A stretch of DNA of 64,000 nucleotides. Origin: Leisingera sp. NJS204 (GTDB taxonomy: Bacteria; Pseudomonadota; Alphaproteobacteria; Rhodobacterales; Rhodobacteraceae). The DNA is taken from positions 611,501 to 675,500 of the forward strand of contig NZ_CP035417.1 in the NCBI RefSeq assembly GCF_004123675.1. Direction: 5' to 3'. The notes beneath the pieces were generated by a model, which worked only from the letters and a program-made list of their open reading frames with translations, made no database searches and was not told where the DNA came from. Shown here piece after piece: positions 23,819 to 32,721 of the stretch. The position numbers and the translations under genes were made by a program. Each line of letters starts with the position of its first letter. Within the stretch, counting starts at the first letter, position 1.

Positions 23819-26215
23819 ATGAAATTCACGCTTTCCTGGCTGAAAGACCACCTCGACACCGATGCTTCGGTGGAAGAGATCACCGAGACTCTGACCGATC
23901 TGGGTCTTGAGGTTGAAGGGGTCGTCAATCCAGCCGACGCGCTGAAGGACTTTAAACTTGGCTATGTGACACATGCCGAAAAGCACCCGGATGCCGACAA
24001 GCTGCGGGTCTGCAAGGTGGATACCGACGAGGGCGAGCTGCAGATCATCTGCGGCGCGCCGAACGCCCGCGAGGGCATCACTGTGGTGGTCTGCAAGCCG
24101 GGCATGTATATTCCGGGGCTGGATATCACCATCGGCGTCGGCAAGATCCGCGGTGTGGAAAGCTATGGCATGATGGCGTCCGAGCGCGAGCTGGAGCTGT
24201 CGGAAGAGCATGACGGCATCATCGAGCTGCCCTCGGGCAAGGTCGGCGACCGGTTCATCGACTGGCTGGCGGAAAACGATCCGGCCAAGGTCGATCCGGT
24301 GATCGAGATTGCGATTACCCCGAACCGGCCCGATGCGCTGGGCGTCTACGGCATTGCCCGCGACCTTGCAGCGCGGGGTCTTGGCACCCTTAAAACCCGC
24401 GCGTTTGAGGCGATCCCGGGCGATTTCGCAAGCCCGATCAAAGTGACCATCGACGAAGACACGCTGGACGGCTGCCCGCTGTTTGCCGGCCGCCTGATCA
24501 AGGGTGTGAAAAACGGTCCCAGCCCGCAATGGCTGCAGGACCGGCTGACAGCGATTGGCCTGCGCCCGATTTCCGCGCTGGTGGATGTGACCAACTTCTT
24601 CACCTTCGACCAGAACCGCCCGCTGCATGTGTTTGATGCGGCCAAAGTATCTGGTGACTTGCGCGTCCACCGTGCGGCAGGCGGCGAGACGTTGAAGGCG
24701 CTGGACGAAAAGGAATACACGTTCGGCGCAGGCCAGATGGTGATCTCGGATGCGAACGGCCCCGAAAGCATCGGCGGCATCATGGGCGGCGAAGAGACTG
24801 GCTGCACTGAGGAAACCGTGGATGTGTTCCTGGAAAGCGCGTTCTGGGACCATGTGCAGATCGCGATGGCGGGCCGGGCGCTCAAGATCAACTCCGACGC
24901 GCGCTACCGCTTTGAGCGCGGCGTGGACCCGGAGTACACTATCGAGGGCCTGCACCGCGCGACCCAGATGATCCTGGATATCTGCGGCGGTGAGCCGTCG
25001 GAAGTGGTGATCGCCGGCGACGTGCCGGATCATGCGCGCGCTTACAAACTGGATTCCGGCCGGGTGCAGTCGCTGGTGGGGATGGAAATCCCGGAAAGCG
25101 ATCAGCGCCAGACCCTGACCCGCCTGGGCTTCCGCCTGGAGGGCAACATGGCGCATGTGCCCAGCTGGCGCCCGGATGTGCAGGGCGAGGCCGACCTGGT
25201 CGAGGAGGTCGCGCGGATTGCCTCGCTGACCAAGCTGCAGGGCAAGCCGCTGCCGCGGCTGACCGACGGCATCCCGAAGCCGGTGATGACACCGCAGCAG
25301 CGCCGCCAGCAGATGGCGCGCCGCACCTGCGCCAGCCTCGGCTATAACGAGGTGGTGAGCTACACCTTCATCGACAAACCCTCGGCTGCGCTGTTCGGCG
25401 GCGGCGGTGATGCGACCATGCTGGCGAACCCGATCTCAACCGAGATGTCGCATATGCGCCCGGCGCTGCTGCCGGGCCTGCTGCAGGCTGCGGCCCGCAA
25501 TCAGGCGCGCGGTTACATGGATCTGGCCTTGTTTGAGGCTGGTCCCGCCTTCCACGGCGGTGAGCCGGGTGAGCAGCACAACCTGATTTCGGGCCTGCTG
25601 GTGGGCCGCACAGGTCCGAAGGATGTGCATGGCGCATCGCGCGCTGTTGATCTCTATGATGCCAAGGCTGACGTTGAGGCGGTTCTGGCAGCCATCGGCG
25701 CGCCGGCCAAGGTGCAGATCCTGCGCGGGGCGCAGTCCTGGTGGCATCCGGGCCGTCATGGCCGCATCTGCCTGGGTCCGAAGAAGACGCTTGGCGTGTT
25801 TGGCGAACTGCATCCCAAGGTGCTGAAGGAGATGGGGATCAAGGGCGCGGCTGTTGCCTTTACTATCTGGCCGGATGAGATTCCGATGCCGCGTAAATCC
25901 GGTGCCAGCCGCCCGGCGCTGGATATCAGCGACCTGCAAGCGGTGGAGCGGGACTTTGCCTTTGTTGTTGATGCTGAGGTTGAGGCGCTGACCCTGGTCA
26001 ATGCGGCAGCCGGGGCTGATAAGGCGCTGATTTCAGATGTGCGCGTTTTTGACGAATTCATCGGCGGTTCCTTGGGTGAGGGCAAGAAGTCGCTGGCCAT
26101 CACCGTGCGGCTGCAGCCCAGCGACAAGACGCTGCAGGAAAAGGATATTGAGGCGGTGAGCGGCAAAATCATCGCCAAAGTGACCAAGGCCACCGGCGGC
26201 ACCCTGCGGGGCTAA
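23819..26215 (+). CDS. pheT: Phenylalanine--tRNA ligase beta subunit
   Basis: A 798-residue subunit for tRNA binding and editing. Domains in order: N-terminal MKFTLSWLKDHLDTDASVEE; EMAP-like tRNA-binding domain about 38-148 (VCKVDTDEGELQIICGAPNA); B3/B4 editing domain about 213-375; B5 about 400-470; catalytic-like core; ferredoxin-fold anticodon-binding domain about 705-798. The length is standard. Just 87 bases separate it from the esterase stop; no obvious ribosome site precedes the ATG apart from AAGGGG at about 23803. Confidence 0.97.
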   Translation: MKFTLSWLKDHLDTDASVEEITETLTDLGLEVEGVVNPADALKDFKLGYVTHAEKHPDADKLRVCKVDTDEGELQIICGAPNAREGITVVVCKPGMYIPGLDITIGVGKIRGVESYGMMASERELELSEEHDGIIELPSGKVGDRFIDWLAENDPAKVDPVIEIAITPNRPDALGVYGIARDLAARGLGTLKTRAFEAIPGDFASPIKVTIDEDTLDGCPLFAGRLIKGVKNGPSPQWLQDRLTAIGLRPISALVDVTNFFTFDQNRPLHVFDAAKVSGDLRVHRAAGGETLKALDEKEYTFGAGQMVISDANGPESIGGIMGGEETGCTEETVDVFLESAFWDHVQIAMAGRALKINSDARYRFERGVDPEYTIEGLHRATQMILDICGGEPSEVVIAGDVPDHARAYKLDSGRVQSLVGMEIPESDQRQTLTRLGFRLEGNMAHVPSWRPDVQGEADLVEEVARIASLTKLQGKPLPRLTDGIPKPVMTPQQRRQQMARRTCASLGYNEVVSYTFIDKPSAALFGGGGDATMLANPISTEMSHMRPALLPGLLQAAARNQARGYMDLALFEAGPAFHGGEPGEQHNLISGLLVGRTGPKDVHGASRAVDLYDAKADVEAVLAAIGAPAKVQILRGAQSWWHPGRHGRICLGPKKTLGVFGELHPKVLKEMGIKGAAVAFTIWPDEIPMPRKSGASRPALDISDLQAVERDFAFVVDAEVEALTLVNAAAGADKALISDVRVFDEFIGGSLGEGKKSLAITVRLQPSDKTLQEKDIEAVSGKIIAKVTKATGGTLRG

Positions 26216-26224
26216 GGCTGGACC

Positions 26225-26294
26225 AAGACTTTTGAAGAAAAGTCTTGCCAAAAGTTTTCTGTAAAACTTTTGGCAGCGCTCCCGTTGGGGCGCT
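26225..26294. terminator. Triple-hairpin bidirectional terminator module
   Basis: Three successive stems lie between convergent genes: AAGACTTTT/AAAAGTCTT (26225-26246), GCCAAAAGTTTT/AAAACTTTTGGC (26247-26274, 12 bp, loop CTGT) and AGCGCtCCC/GGGcGCT (26275-26294). The A/T-rich stems supply T tracts on both strands. Confidence 0.75.
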
Positions 26295-26308
26295 GGCCTT
26301 TCTATGCG

Positions 26309-27187
26309 TCACCTCGCGGAGAAGAACTCCGCCAGCAGGTCGAACACCAGCCGGATCCGGCGGCTGGTGTGCAGCTCGCGGTGAGTGGTGAGCCAGACCG
26401 GGAAAACAATCGGTTCCATGCCAGGCAGAAGCCGCTCCACCTCCGGCGCGGCGGCTGCGACGCTGTCCATCATCGGACAGATGCCGAACCCTTGTTTCAC
26501 CAGCTCCCACGTGGCCAGCCCGCTGGTGGACTTGATACGGAAATTGTCAGGCGTCAGGGGAATACCCAGCGGCGCCATGAACGCGATCGAGCGTTCCACA
26601 TCGGCGAAACCCACGAAATCATGATCCGCCAGCTCTGCCGCTGATGCAGGGCGGCCGCGCCGTTCCAGATAGCTGGCGGCGGCATAGAAGTGGGCAGTGG
26701 CTTCCTGCACCAGGCGGGCGATCAGCTCGGGCTGTTCGGGGCGGACGTGGCGGATGGCGATATCAGCTTCGCGCCGCATCAGGTCGCGGATATCATTGGC
26801 GGCCACCACGTCGATGGTAAGCCGGGGCGCGCGCTGGCGCAGTTGGTGCAGCACCGGCGGCAGCACATGGGCGGACATCACATCCGAGGCGGTGATCCGC
26901 ACCGTGCCGTCGATGGATTGCGCCTTGCCGGTGGCGGCCAGACACAAGCCATCGGCTGCCGCTCCCATCTTGCGGCTGTGGGAGAGCAGCTCATGCCCCG
27001 CCTCGGTCAGGGCCAGGGTGCGGCCTAGGCGTTCGAACAGCAGCACGCCCAGCTCGCCTTCAAGGGCTGCAACCTGGCGCGACAACGTAGGCTGGGTGAG
27101 GCCGAGCCGACGCGCCGCTGCTGAAAGCGAGCCGGTTTCAGCGGTGGCGAGAAAGGCGCGAATGTGGTTCCAGTCGGGGCTGTTCAT
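26309..27187 (-). CDS. LysR-family transcriptional regulator
   Basis: A 292-residue LysR regulator. The winged helix spans residues about 5-65 (GSLSAAARRLGLTQPTLSRQ, VAALEGELGVLLFERLGRTL). The periplasmic-binding-like effector domain is about 90-290, with TVRITASDVMSAHVLPPVL and FRIKSTSGLATWELVKQGFG. LysR regulators commonly act on the divergent gene, here the methyltransferase whose start is 87 bases away, but the ligand is unknown. Confidence 0.92.
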   Translation of the reverse strand: MNSPDWNHIRAFLATAETGSLSAAARRLGLTQPTLSRQVAALEGELGVLLFERLGRTLALTEAGHELLSHSRKMGAAADGLCLAATGKAQSIDGTVRITASDVMSAHVLPPVLHQLRQRAPRLTIDVVAANDIRDLMRREADIAIRHVRPEQPELIARLVQEATAHFYAAASYLERRGRPASAAELADHDFVGFADVERSIAFMAPLGIPLTPDNFRIKSTSGLATWELVKQGFGICPMMDSVAAAAPEVERLLPGMEPIVFPVWLTTHRELHTSRRIRLVFDLLAEFFSAR

Positions 27188-27274
27188 GCAAATATGTATA
27201 ACGAACTTGCGAATTTCGGCAATTTATCTGTGGTTCCTGCATGGGTAGGGTTCCGGCAACCAAGGAGATCCGCG

Positions 27275-27910
27275 ATGACAGCCGACGCCCGATTTTGGAA
27301 CAAGGTCGCCCCGAAATACGCCAAATCGGCGATCCGCGACGAAGATGCTTACCGCTATGCGCTGGAACGGACCCGGTCTTATTTGAAGCCGGAAGACAGC
27401 GTGCTTGAACTGGGCTGCGGCACCGGTTCCACCGCGATTGAGCTGGCACGCAGCGTGTCGAAAATCACTGCAACCGATCTGTCGGAAGCAATGCTGGAGG
27501 TGGGCCGCGAGCGGGCGTGGGACGCTGGCGCCAGCAATGTGGAGTTTCAATGCAGCAGCGCTGGCGAGGCGCCGGAGGGCCCGTTTGATGCGGTTCTGGC
27601 GCATAACCTGCTGCATCTGCTGCCGGATCTGGAGGCTGTTCTGAATGGTGTGGCGGCGCGGCTGGCGCCCGGCGGGCTGTTCATCTCCAAAACACCTTGT
27701 CTGGGAGAGATGCGGGGCAGTTGGAAGTACCGGATGTTTCAGGTGGCAATTCCGCTGATGCGGCTTGTGGGTTATGCGCCCAGTTATGTGGATTTCATCG
27801 ACATCCGCACCTTGGAGGCGGCGGTGCAGCGGGCCGGTTTCGACATCATTGAGACCGGCAACTACCCGGCGGACACGCCAGGCCGCTATTTGGTGGCGCG
27901 GCGGCGCTGA
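27275..27910 (+). CDS. Class I SAM-dependent methyltransferase
   Basis: A 211-residue methyltransferase. Motif I is VLELGCGTGSTAIELA (residues about 43-58), the acidic residue after strand 2 is in ITATDLSEAMLE, and motif IV is FDAVLAHNLLHLL. KYRMFQVAIPLMRLVGYAPS and YVDFIDIRTLEAAVQRAGFD suggest a membrane-proximal or lipid-type substrate. CAAGGAG precedes the ATG at 27275; the longer upstream frame contains no better start. It is divergent from a LysR regulator. The substrate is unknown. Confidence 0.87.
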   Translation: MTADARFWNKVAPKYAKSAIRDEDAYRYALERTRSYLKPEDSVLELGCGTGSTAIELARSVSKITATDLSEAMLEVGRERAWDAGASNVEFQCSSAGEAPEGPFDAVLAHNLLHLLPDLEAVLNGVAARLAPGGLFISKTPCLGEMRGSWKYRMFQVAIPLMRLVGYAPSYVDFIDIRTLEAAVQRAGFDIIETGNYPADTPGRYLVARRR

Positions 27911-27958
27911 ACCTTTGCCTTTCGCCTGTCAGCCCTAGGTTACAAGGCGGAGGCTTTG

Positions 27959-28621
27959 ATGTTCGAGGACCGGATTTCCGCCGGGCTTCAGCTGGCCGGG
28001 CATTTGGTTGAACTGCCGGTGAAGGACCCCGTGGTGCTGGCGCTGCCGCGGGGCGGGGCGCCTGTTGCGCTGCCCATTGCGCAGGCCTTGAAGGCGCCGA
28101 TGGACCTGCTTTTGGTGCGCAAAATCGGCATGCCGTCCAATCCGGAGCTGGCGGCCGGCGCGCTGGCGGAGGGCAGCAATCCCATTTTTAATAACGCATT
28201 GCTGCGGATTGCGGGCTTGAGGCCGGAGGATTTTGCAGCCCAGGTTGGCCAGGCGCGGGAGGAGAATGCCGCCCGCCGCGCCCGGTATCTGCGCGGGCGG
28301 GCGCCGGTTGAGCTGGCCGGGCGCACGGCGATTGTGGTGGATGACGGCATTGCCACCGGCGCGACCTTCATGGCGGCACATATCTGGCTTAAGGAACGCG
28401 GACCGGCCAGTGTTATCCTTGCCGTCCCTGTGGCGCCGCCGGAAGCGGTGGACGAATTGCGCCCGCTGGTGGATACTGTGATCTGCTTGCTGTGTCCGGA
28501 GGAATTCCGGGCTGTCGGCGGGCACTACAGGGATTTTACGCAAACCAGCGACGCAGAGGTCATGGCTGCTTTGGCCGCGGCCCCGCAGGCTGGCGCAGGA
28601 AAGGACAGAACGTGGCATTGA
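27959..28621 (+). CDS. Phosphoribosyltransferase-like protein
   Basis: A 220-residue type I PRTase fold. LALPRGGAPVALPIAQAL and LLLVRKIGMPSNPELAAGAL form the N-terminal half, and IVVDDGIATGATFMAA is the PRPP-binding loop. The long central helix (FAAQVGQAREENAARRARYL) belongs to the COG1926-like branch, whose base substrate is not established. AGGCGGAGG precedes the ATG. The next gene starts inside its last codons (overlap 28612-28621), so the two are translationally coupled. Confidence 0.86.
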   Translation: MFEDRISAGLQLAGHLVELPVKDPVVLALPRGGAPVALPIAQALKAPMDLLLVRKIGMPSNPELAAGALAEGSNPIFNNALLRIAGLRPEDFAAQVGQAREENAARRARYLRGRAPVELAGRTAIVVDDGIATGATFMAAHIWLKERGPASVILAVPVAPPEAVDELRPLVDTVICLLCPEEFRAVGGHYRDFTQTSDAEVMAALAAAPQAGAGKDRTWH

Positions 28622-29061
28622 AGGTTTATCTCTCGGGCGAGATTCACACCGACTGGCGGGAGCAGATCATAGCAGGCGCAAAAGGGCTGGAGGTCAGTTT
28701 CAGCGCGCCAGTCACAGATCACGGTGCCAGCGATGATTGCGGCGTGGCGGTTCTGGGTGCCGAGGACAATAAATACTGGCATGACCACAAGGGTGCGATG
28801 GTCAACGCGATCCGCACCCGCAAGGGGATTGCCGATGCCGATGTGGTGGTTGTGCGCTTTGGCGATAAATACAAACAGTGGAATGCGGCCTTTGATGCGG
28901 GCTATGCCGCCGCCCTTGGCAAATCGATCATTGTCCTTAGCCCGCCGGAGCATCAGCACGCGTTGAAAGAGGTCCACGCAGCAGCGCTGGCAGTGGCGCA
29001 AGAGCCGCGCCAGGTTGTTGAAATCCTCGCTTATGTGCTGACGGGCAAACTGCCTGCATGA
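28612..29061 (+). CDS. YtoQ family protein (nucleoside 2-deoxyribosyltransferase-like)
   Basis: A 149-residue protein matching YtoQ in length and pattern: VALKVYLSGEIHTDWREQI, APVTDHGASDDCGVAVLGAE, VNAIRTRKGIADADVVVVRF and KYKQWNAAFDAGYAAALGKS. YtoQ is placed with nucleoside 2-deoxyribosyltransferase-like folds; biochemical activity is not established that I know. The GTG start overlaps the PRTase stop by 10 bases and has AGGAAAGGA upstream. The GNAT gene starts at its stop (ATGA). Confidence 0.87.
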   Translation: MALKVYLSGEIHTDWREQIIAGAKGLEVSFSAPVTDHGASDDCGVAVLGAEDNKYWHDHKGAMVNAIRTRKGIADADVVVVRFGDKYKQWNAAFDAGYAAALGKSIIVLSPPEHQHALKEVHAAALAVAQEPRQVVEILAYVLTGKLPA

Positions 29062-29600
29062 CACCCCCGGTGCTGGAGACGGACCGGCTGATCCTGCGCC
29101 CGCACCGGGTGCAGGATTTTGCTGATGTGGCCGCCCTGTGGGCAAACCCTGAGACTGTGCGCTTTATTCAGCCAGCCGTTGAGACGCCGGAGGGCGCCTG
29201 GGCCAAGCTGATGTTCCATCACGGCCACTGGCAGGCGATGGGGTTCGGAGTCTGGGTGATCACCGGGCGCAGCAGCGGCCGGTATCTGGGCGAGACCGGG
29301 TTTTTCGTGACCCCGCGCCAGTGCGACCCGCTTTTGGGGGATGCGGTCGAGGCAAGCTGGGTGCTGGCGCCGGAAGCTCAGGGGCAGGGGATTGCGGCAG
29401 AGGCGGTGCTGCGGACCCATGCCTGGGCGGACACCGCAGGTCTTTGGCCGGAAACGGTTTGCCTGCTGGACCCGGAGAACACGGCGTCACAAAAACTGGC
29501 CGCAAAGACCGGCTATGAATTTCGCCAGGAGGTCCAGTACCGCGGCGGCACGTCGCTGGTGATGGCGCGCAAGACCGGGCAGCCTGGCACGGCAGCGTAA
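29058..29600 (+). CDS. GNAT-family N-acetyltransferase (RimJ-like)
   Basis: A 180-residue acetyltransferase. ETDRLILRPHRVQDFADVAA is the usual RimJ/RimL-type opening. The acetyl-CoA loop region is VLAPEAQGQGIAAEAVL, and the C-terminal AWADTAGLWPETVCLLDPEN and SQKLAAKTGYEF complete the fold. The ATG overlaps the YtoQ stop (ATGA), making it the third member of a tightly coupled operon. The substrate may be a protein N terminus, an amino acid or a nucleotide derivative. Confidence 0.88.
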   Translation: MTPPVLETDRLILRPHRVQDFADVAALWANPETVRFIQPAVETPEGAWAKLMFHHGHWQAMGFGVWVITGRSSGRYLGETGFFVTPRQCDPLLGDAVEASWVLAPEAQGQGIAAEAVLRTHAWADTAGLWPETVCLLDPENTASQKLAAKTGYEFRQEVQYRGGTSLVMARKTGQPGTAA

Positions 29601-29618
29601 GGCTCCCGCCCCTGAAAG

Positions 29619-29637
29619 CGCTTCCAAAGGAAGCGCA
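29619..29637. terminator. Hairpin after the PRTase-YtoQ-GNAT operon
   Basis: GCGCTTCC, loop AAA, GGAAGCGC follow the stop closely. No T tract, so only a possible terminator. Confidence 0.4.
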
Positions 29638-29870
29638 TTGCAGCGTTGGGCACGGCACCGCGCGATGCGCGGTGCAGGCCGTGTGCCGCCGGTGTCAGTT
29701 CCCATCGCAGAATCCGGTGTAATCTTACTGGGATTTTTTGCGCCGATTTTGCGATTTGCAGCGCCCCTCAACGGTTCCTTAACGCTGGACGGCCAAATTG
29801 GCCTCTTAACGCACGACGACTTTACGTAAAGCACCGCGCGCCGATTGGGTGCGGTGCTTGGGAAGACAGC

Positions 29871-30407
29871 ATGACGAACCGCCGCAGACCTGTTTTGCAA
29901 ATCACCCCGCTGATCGAGGACGCGGGTCTCTTCAAGCGCGAGGTGCGGGATGTACCGTTGGAGCTGGTGCCGGTGTTTAACCGGAACAACCGCGGTGATC
30001 TGGTGGTGAAGGGGATTGTTCAGCCGGATGCGGAGATCGAGGTGGTCTTTGCCGGGCGCCGGATGCGTGAGGCGGCTGGTCTGGTGACGCAAATGAAGAA
30101 GCTGCGGGTGCAGGGGGTGCGTACGGCGATGCATGGCCACGAGGCGATGAACAGTATCCGGCGGCTGCGGCTGCCGGTCCAGGTGCGCGGCACCTGGCGG
30201 CTGCGTTTTGATCGCGATGCGTCCGGCTGGGAGGTCAAGAGCTATCAGCTGCTGGCCGCGCAATGGGCCTTTGCCGATGCGGATGGGTATACTGTTCTGT
30301 GCGGCTGGCCGCCCGCCGAGCCGGACGACAGATTGCAAGACCGCGCCCGCGCCGCGCGGGCCCAGCTGGCCGCGGCACGGGCCGCGCAGGCAGCGCGGAC
30401 AGGCTAG
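29871..30407 (+). CDS. Conserved hypothetical protein
   Basis: A 178-residue soluble protein I cannot place. It is basic at the N terminus (MTNRRRPVLQITPLIEDAGL), has central beta-rich segments (VEVVFAGRRM-like EIEVVFAGRRMREAAG; GTWRLRFDRDASGWEVKSYQ) and ends in an alanine/arginine-rich helix (RARAARAQLAAARAAQAART). No signal peptide or membrane segment. A 9-bp hairpin (AAGCACCGC / GCGGTGCTT, 29829-29860) sits just upstream and could affect initiation. It is convergent with the MscS gene. Confidence 0.65.
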   Translation: MTNRRRPVLQITPLIEDAGLFKREVRDVPLELVPVFNRNNRGDLVVKGIVQPDAEIEVVFAGRRMREAAGLVTQMKKLRVQGVRTAMHGHEAMNSIRRLRLPVQVRGTWRLRFDRDASGWEVKSYQLLAAQWAFADADGYTVLCGWPPAEPDDRLQDRARAARAQLAAARAAQAARTG

Positions 30408-30442
30408 GACCCCGGCCACCCACCCGGGCTGCAGCGCACAAA

Positions 30443-30463
30443 CGCCCCGCCAAAGGCGGGGCG
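30443..30463. terminator. Hairpin between convergent genes
   Basis: CGCCCCGCC, loop AAA, GGCGGGGCG. Strong stem between the hypothetical gene ending at 30407 and the MscS gene ending at 30515; no clear T tract. Confidence 0.55.
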
Positions 30464-30514
30464 CCAGACCCAACGGGATGAGGCCCGTCAGGGTCGAAGA
30501 CGGGCGGGAGCGCC

Positions 30515-31321
30515 TCAGCCCTCCTTCTTGATTTCCACAGAATGCGGATAAGGAATAGAAATGCCCTTGGCGTCGAAAGCCTCTTTCACACCCTGCGTCA
30601 GGGCAAACTTCACTTCCCAGTAATCCGCCGCTTCACACCATACACGGGCTGTCAGATCGACGGAACTGTCCCCCAGATTGGTCACCCGCACCCAAGGTTC
30701 TGGATCTTGCATCACCCGCGCGTCGGCGGCTGCCTGTTCGAGGATGATCGCCTTGGCAGCATCAGCGCTGTCGCCGTAGTCGATGCCAAACACCATGTCG
30801 ACGCGGCGGGTGTCGTGATGCGAGAAATTGGTGATGATCGCGCCCCAGGCCTGGCCGTTCGGTACGATGATTTGCACATTGTCCGGCGTGGCCAGTTCAG
30901 TGATGAACAGATTCAGATCCTTCACTGTGCCGGAGGTGCCGCCGATATCGACAAATTGGCCGATTTTGTAGGGGCGGAACAGGATCAGCATGAATCCGGC
31001 TGCAAGATCGCTGAGCGTGCCCTGCAGCGCCAGGCCGATCGCCAGGGTCGCCGCACCCAGCATGGCGACCAGGCTGGTGGCCTCGATGCCGAAGATGCCA
31101 AGCACCGCGACCAGCACTACCAGCAGCAGCACCCAACGCACGACGCTGGCCGCGAAATTCCCCAATGTCGGGTCGATCTGCGGGGTCTTGTTGATGCGGC
31201 GGCGCACCGCGCCGCTGATCCAGCCGGCAGCGATCCAGCCGAGAATCAGCACCACCAGCGCTTTGGCGCCATTTACCATCAGGGGCCAATAGGCCCCCGC
31301 CTGTTCAATCATCTGTTCCAT
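30515..31321 (-). CDS. Small-conductance mechanosensitive channel (MscS family)
   Basis: A 268-residue inner-membrane channel that opens under osmotic tension. Three hydrophobic helices are seen: about 14-36 (LMVNGAKALVVLILGWIAAG), about 60-80 (WVLLLVVLVAVLGIFGI) and the pore-lining TM3 about 85-110 (LVAMLGAATLAIGLALQGTL). The beta domain has GFMLILFRPYKIGQFVDIGG and IIVPNGQAWGAIITNFSHHD. The length equals E. coli MscS-size channels. MEQMIEQAGAYW is the family-like start; the open leader upstream is proline-rich and rejected. Confidence 0.95.
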   Translation of the reverse strand: MEQMIEQAGAYWPLMVNGAKALVVLILGWIAAGWISGAVRRRINKTPQIDPTLGNFAASVVRWVLLLVVLVAVLGIFGIEATSLVAMLGAATLAIGLALQGTLSDLAAGFMLILFRPYKIGQFVDIGGTSGTVKDLNLFITELATPDNVQIIVPNGQAWGAIITNFSHHDTRRVDMVFGIDYGDSADAAKAIILEQAAADARVMQDPEPWVRVTNLGDSSVDLTARVWCEAADYWEVKFALTQGVKEAFDAKGISIPYPHSVEIKKEG

Positions 31322-31535
31322 GTCCGCAGTCCCAACCGGTTTCCCTAAATGTGCCCGAATGTCGTGGAAGAGGCGTGCTGAGGCAATAGGGTGCAGCGGG
31401 GAAAGATCGGGCGGCAAAGGCTCAACCTTTGGGGGAGGCAGGCCGTGTGCCGCAGGATGGTGCGGACGCGCGCCTGAGAACAATCAGCCGGCACAGAGGA
31501 GGAGCGGGGCTCAGCGCCCCCGCCGCGCCCTGGAT

Positions 31536-32495
31536 TCAGAAAACAAACAAATCAGCAGTCACATCGTCCGCGTCAAAGTTGCGAAGGGTGATAGAAACAT
31601 CTGCAAACCTGATATCGGCGTCTTTGCCGGTGTCGCTGATCGCCAGATCGGAGAATTTGGATGCACCGCGGTAAATCCTGATCAGGTCTTCGCTTGCGTC
31701 AAAGTTGCGGATCGTATCGTGGCCGTCGCCCCTCTTGAAGATAAACAGGTCGGCGCCGTCGCCGCCATCGAGCCTGTCGTTGCCTTTGTTGCCGCGCAAG
31801 ACATCCTTGCCGTTGCCGCCAACAAGGATATCGTTACCCCCGCCGCCGAGCAGTTTGTCATTTCCGGCACCACCCAGCAGTTTGTCACGTCCATTGCCGC
31901 CCAGAAGTTCGTCATTTCCGCCGCCGCCACCAAGGGTATCTCTGCCATTCTGTCCCTTGAGAACATCCTTACCGCTGCCGCCGGAAATGGAATCGGCACC
32001 GGTCCCGCCTGCGACAGTATCTGCGCCATGCCCGGCTCTGATGGTCTCGCTTCCGGACATCGTGAAAAAGGCGCCGGGCCGGATGTCATCGTCTTCGCGC
32101 GAACCTTTGATGGTCCAGTCTTTTCCGTTCACAAAGGATTGGAACCTTTCAAGGTCGAACTTCCCTGTTGCGGTAGTGGCCGTGCGGCTGGTCAGGTCAA
32201 ATAGGCCTTCAGCGCTGACATCGACATCGTCCAGCACCAGTTTTTCAATGGTGTGGAAAGACGGGGTCAAGGAAATCTCGGCATAGCGGAATTTGGTGAT
32301 ATCGCCGGTGATAAAATAGCTGCCTGAGCCAGGAACCCGCAAATCATAGCCGTTTAGGCTCACGGTTTCGGGGTAGTTGGAAATCAGCAAGAATGTTCCG
32401 GTGTCGTATTTATTGGTCAGCCGTGCCCCGTTGAAGGTTTGAATAAGCCCGGTCATCTGGGTCGTCAGGGAACCTGTCACGGTCATAGTCGGCAT
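31536..32495 (-). CDS. RTX-type calcium-binding secreted protein
   Basis: A 319-residue protein with glycine/aspartate nonapeptide repeats (GGxGxDxLx) from about residue 160 to 250, such as GGAGNDKLLGGGGNDILVGG and GADLFIFKRGDGHDTIRNFD. The first 150 residues are a non-repeat domain (GSYFITGDITKFRYAEISLT) that I do not recognise. There is no Sec signal; RTX proteins leave through type I secretion using an uncleaved C-terminal signal, here ending DDVTADLFVF. No ABC/HlyD/TolC exporter lies in the window. Confidence 0.88.
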   Translation of the reverse strand: MPTMTVTGSLTTQMTGLIQTFNGARLTNKYDTGTFLLISNYPETVSLNGYDLRVPGSGSYFITGDITKFRYAEISLTPSFHTIEKLVLDDVDVSAEGLFDLTSRTATTATGKFDLERFQSFVNGKDWTIKGSREDDDIRPGAFFTMSGSETIRAGHGADTVAGGTGADSISGGSGKDVLKGQNGRDTLGGGGGNDELLGGNGRDKLLGGAGNDKLLGGGGNDILVGGNGKDVLRGNKGNDRLDGGDGADLFIFKRGDGHDTIRNFDASEDLIRIYRGASKFSDLAISDTGKDADIRFADVSITLRNFDADDVTADLFVF

Positions 32496-32664
32496 GGATT
32501 TAACCTTTGAAAAGTTTCGCCAGTTTTTGGCTGAAGACGGATTTGAGAAGGGCCTACACCACTGGTTGCGGAGGGTTCAAGCCGCGACCGTGCCGCATGT
32601 CCGAGGTTTACGCACAGTCATTAACTGAGCGCCGCAAGATACGGGATGCCGCCCTGGTAATGGA

Positions 32665-32691
32665 AAAGCCCCGCCAAACCGGCGGGGCTTT
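32665..32691 (-). terminator. Terminator of ald
   Basis: AAAGCCCCGCC (32665-32675) pairs with GGCGGGGCTTT (32681-32691); on the minus strand TTCC follows. It lies 31 bases after the ald stop. Confidence 0.85.
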
Positions 32692-32721
32692 CCTCAAATC
32701 GGTGTTCTGGAAACGCTTCGC

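Noticed and set aside
23156-25156. Open frame of over 600 codons on the minus strand opposite pheT and the esterase
   Set aside because: Antisense shadow spanning two certain plus-strand genes, without motifs or a ribosome site.
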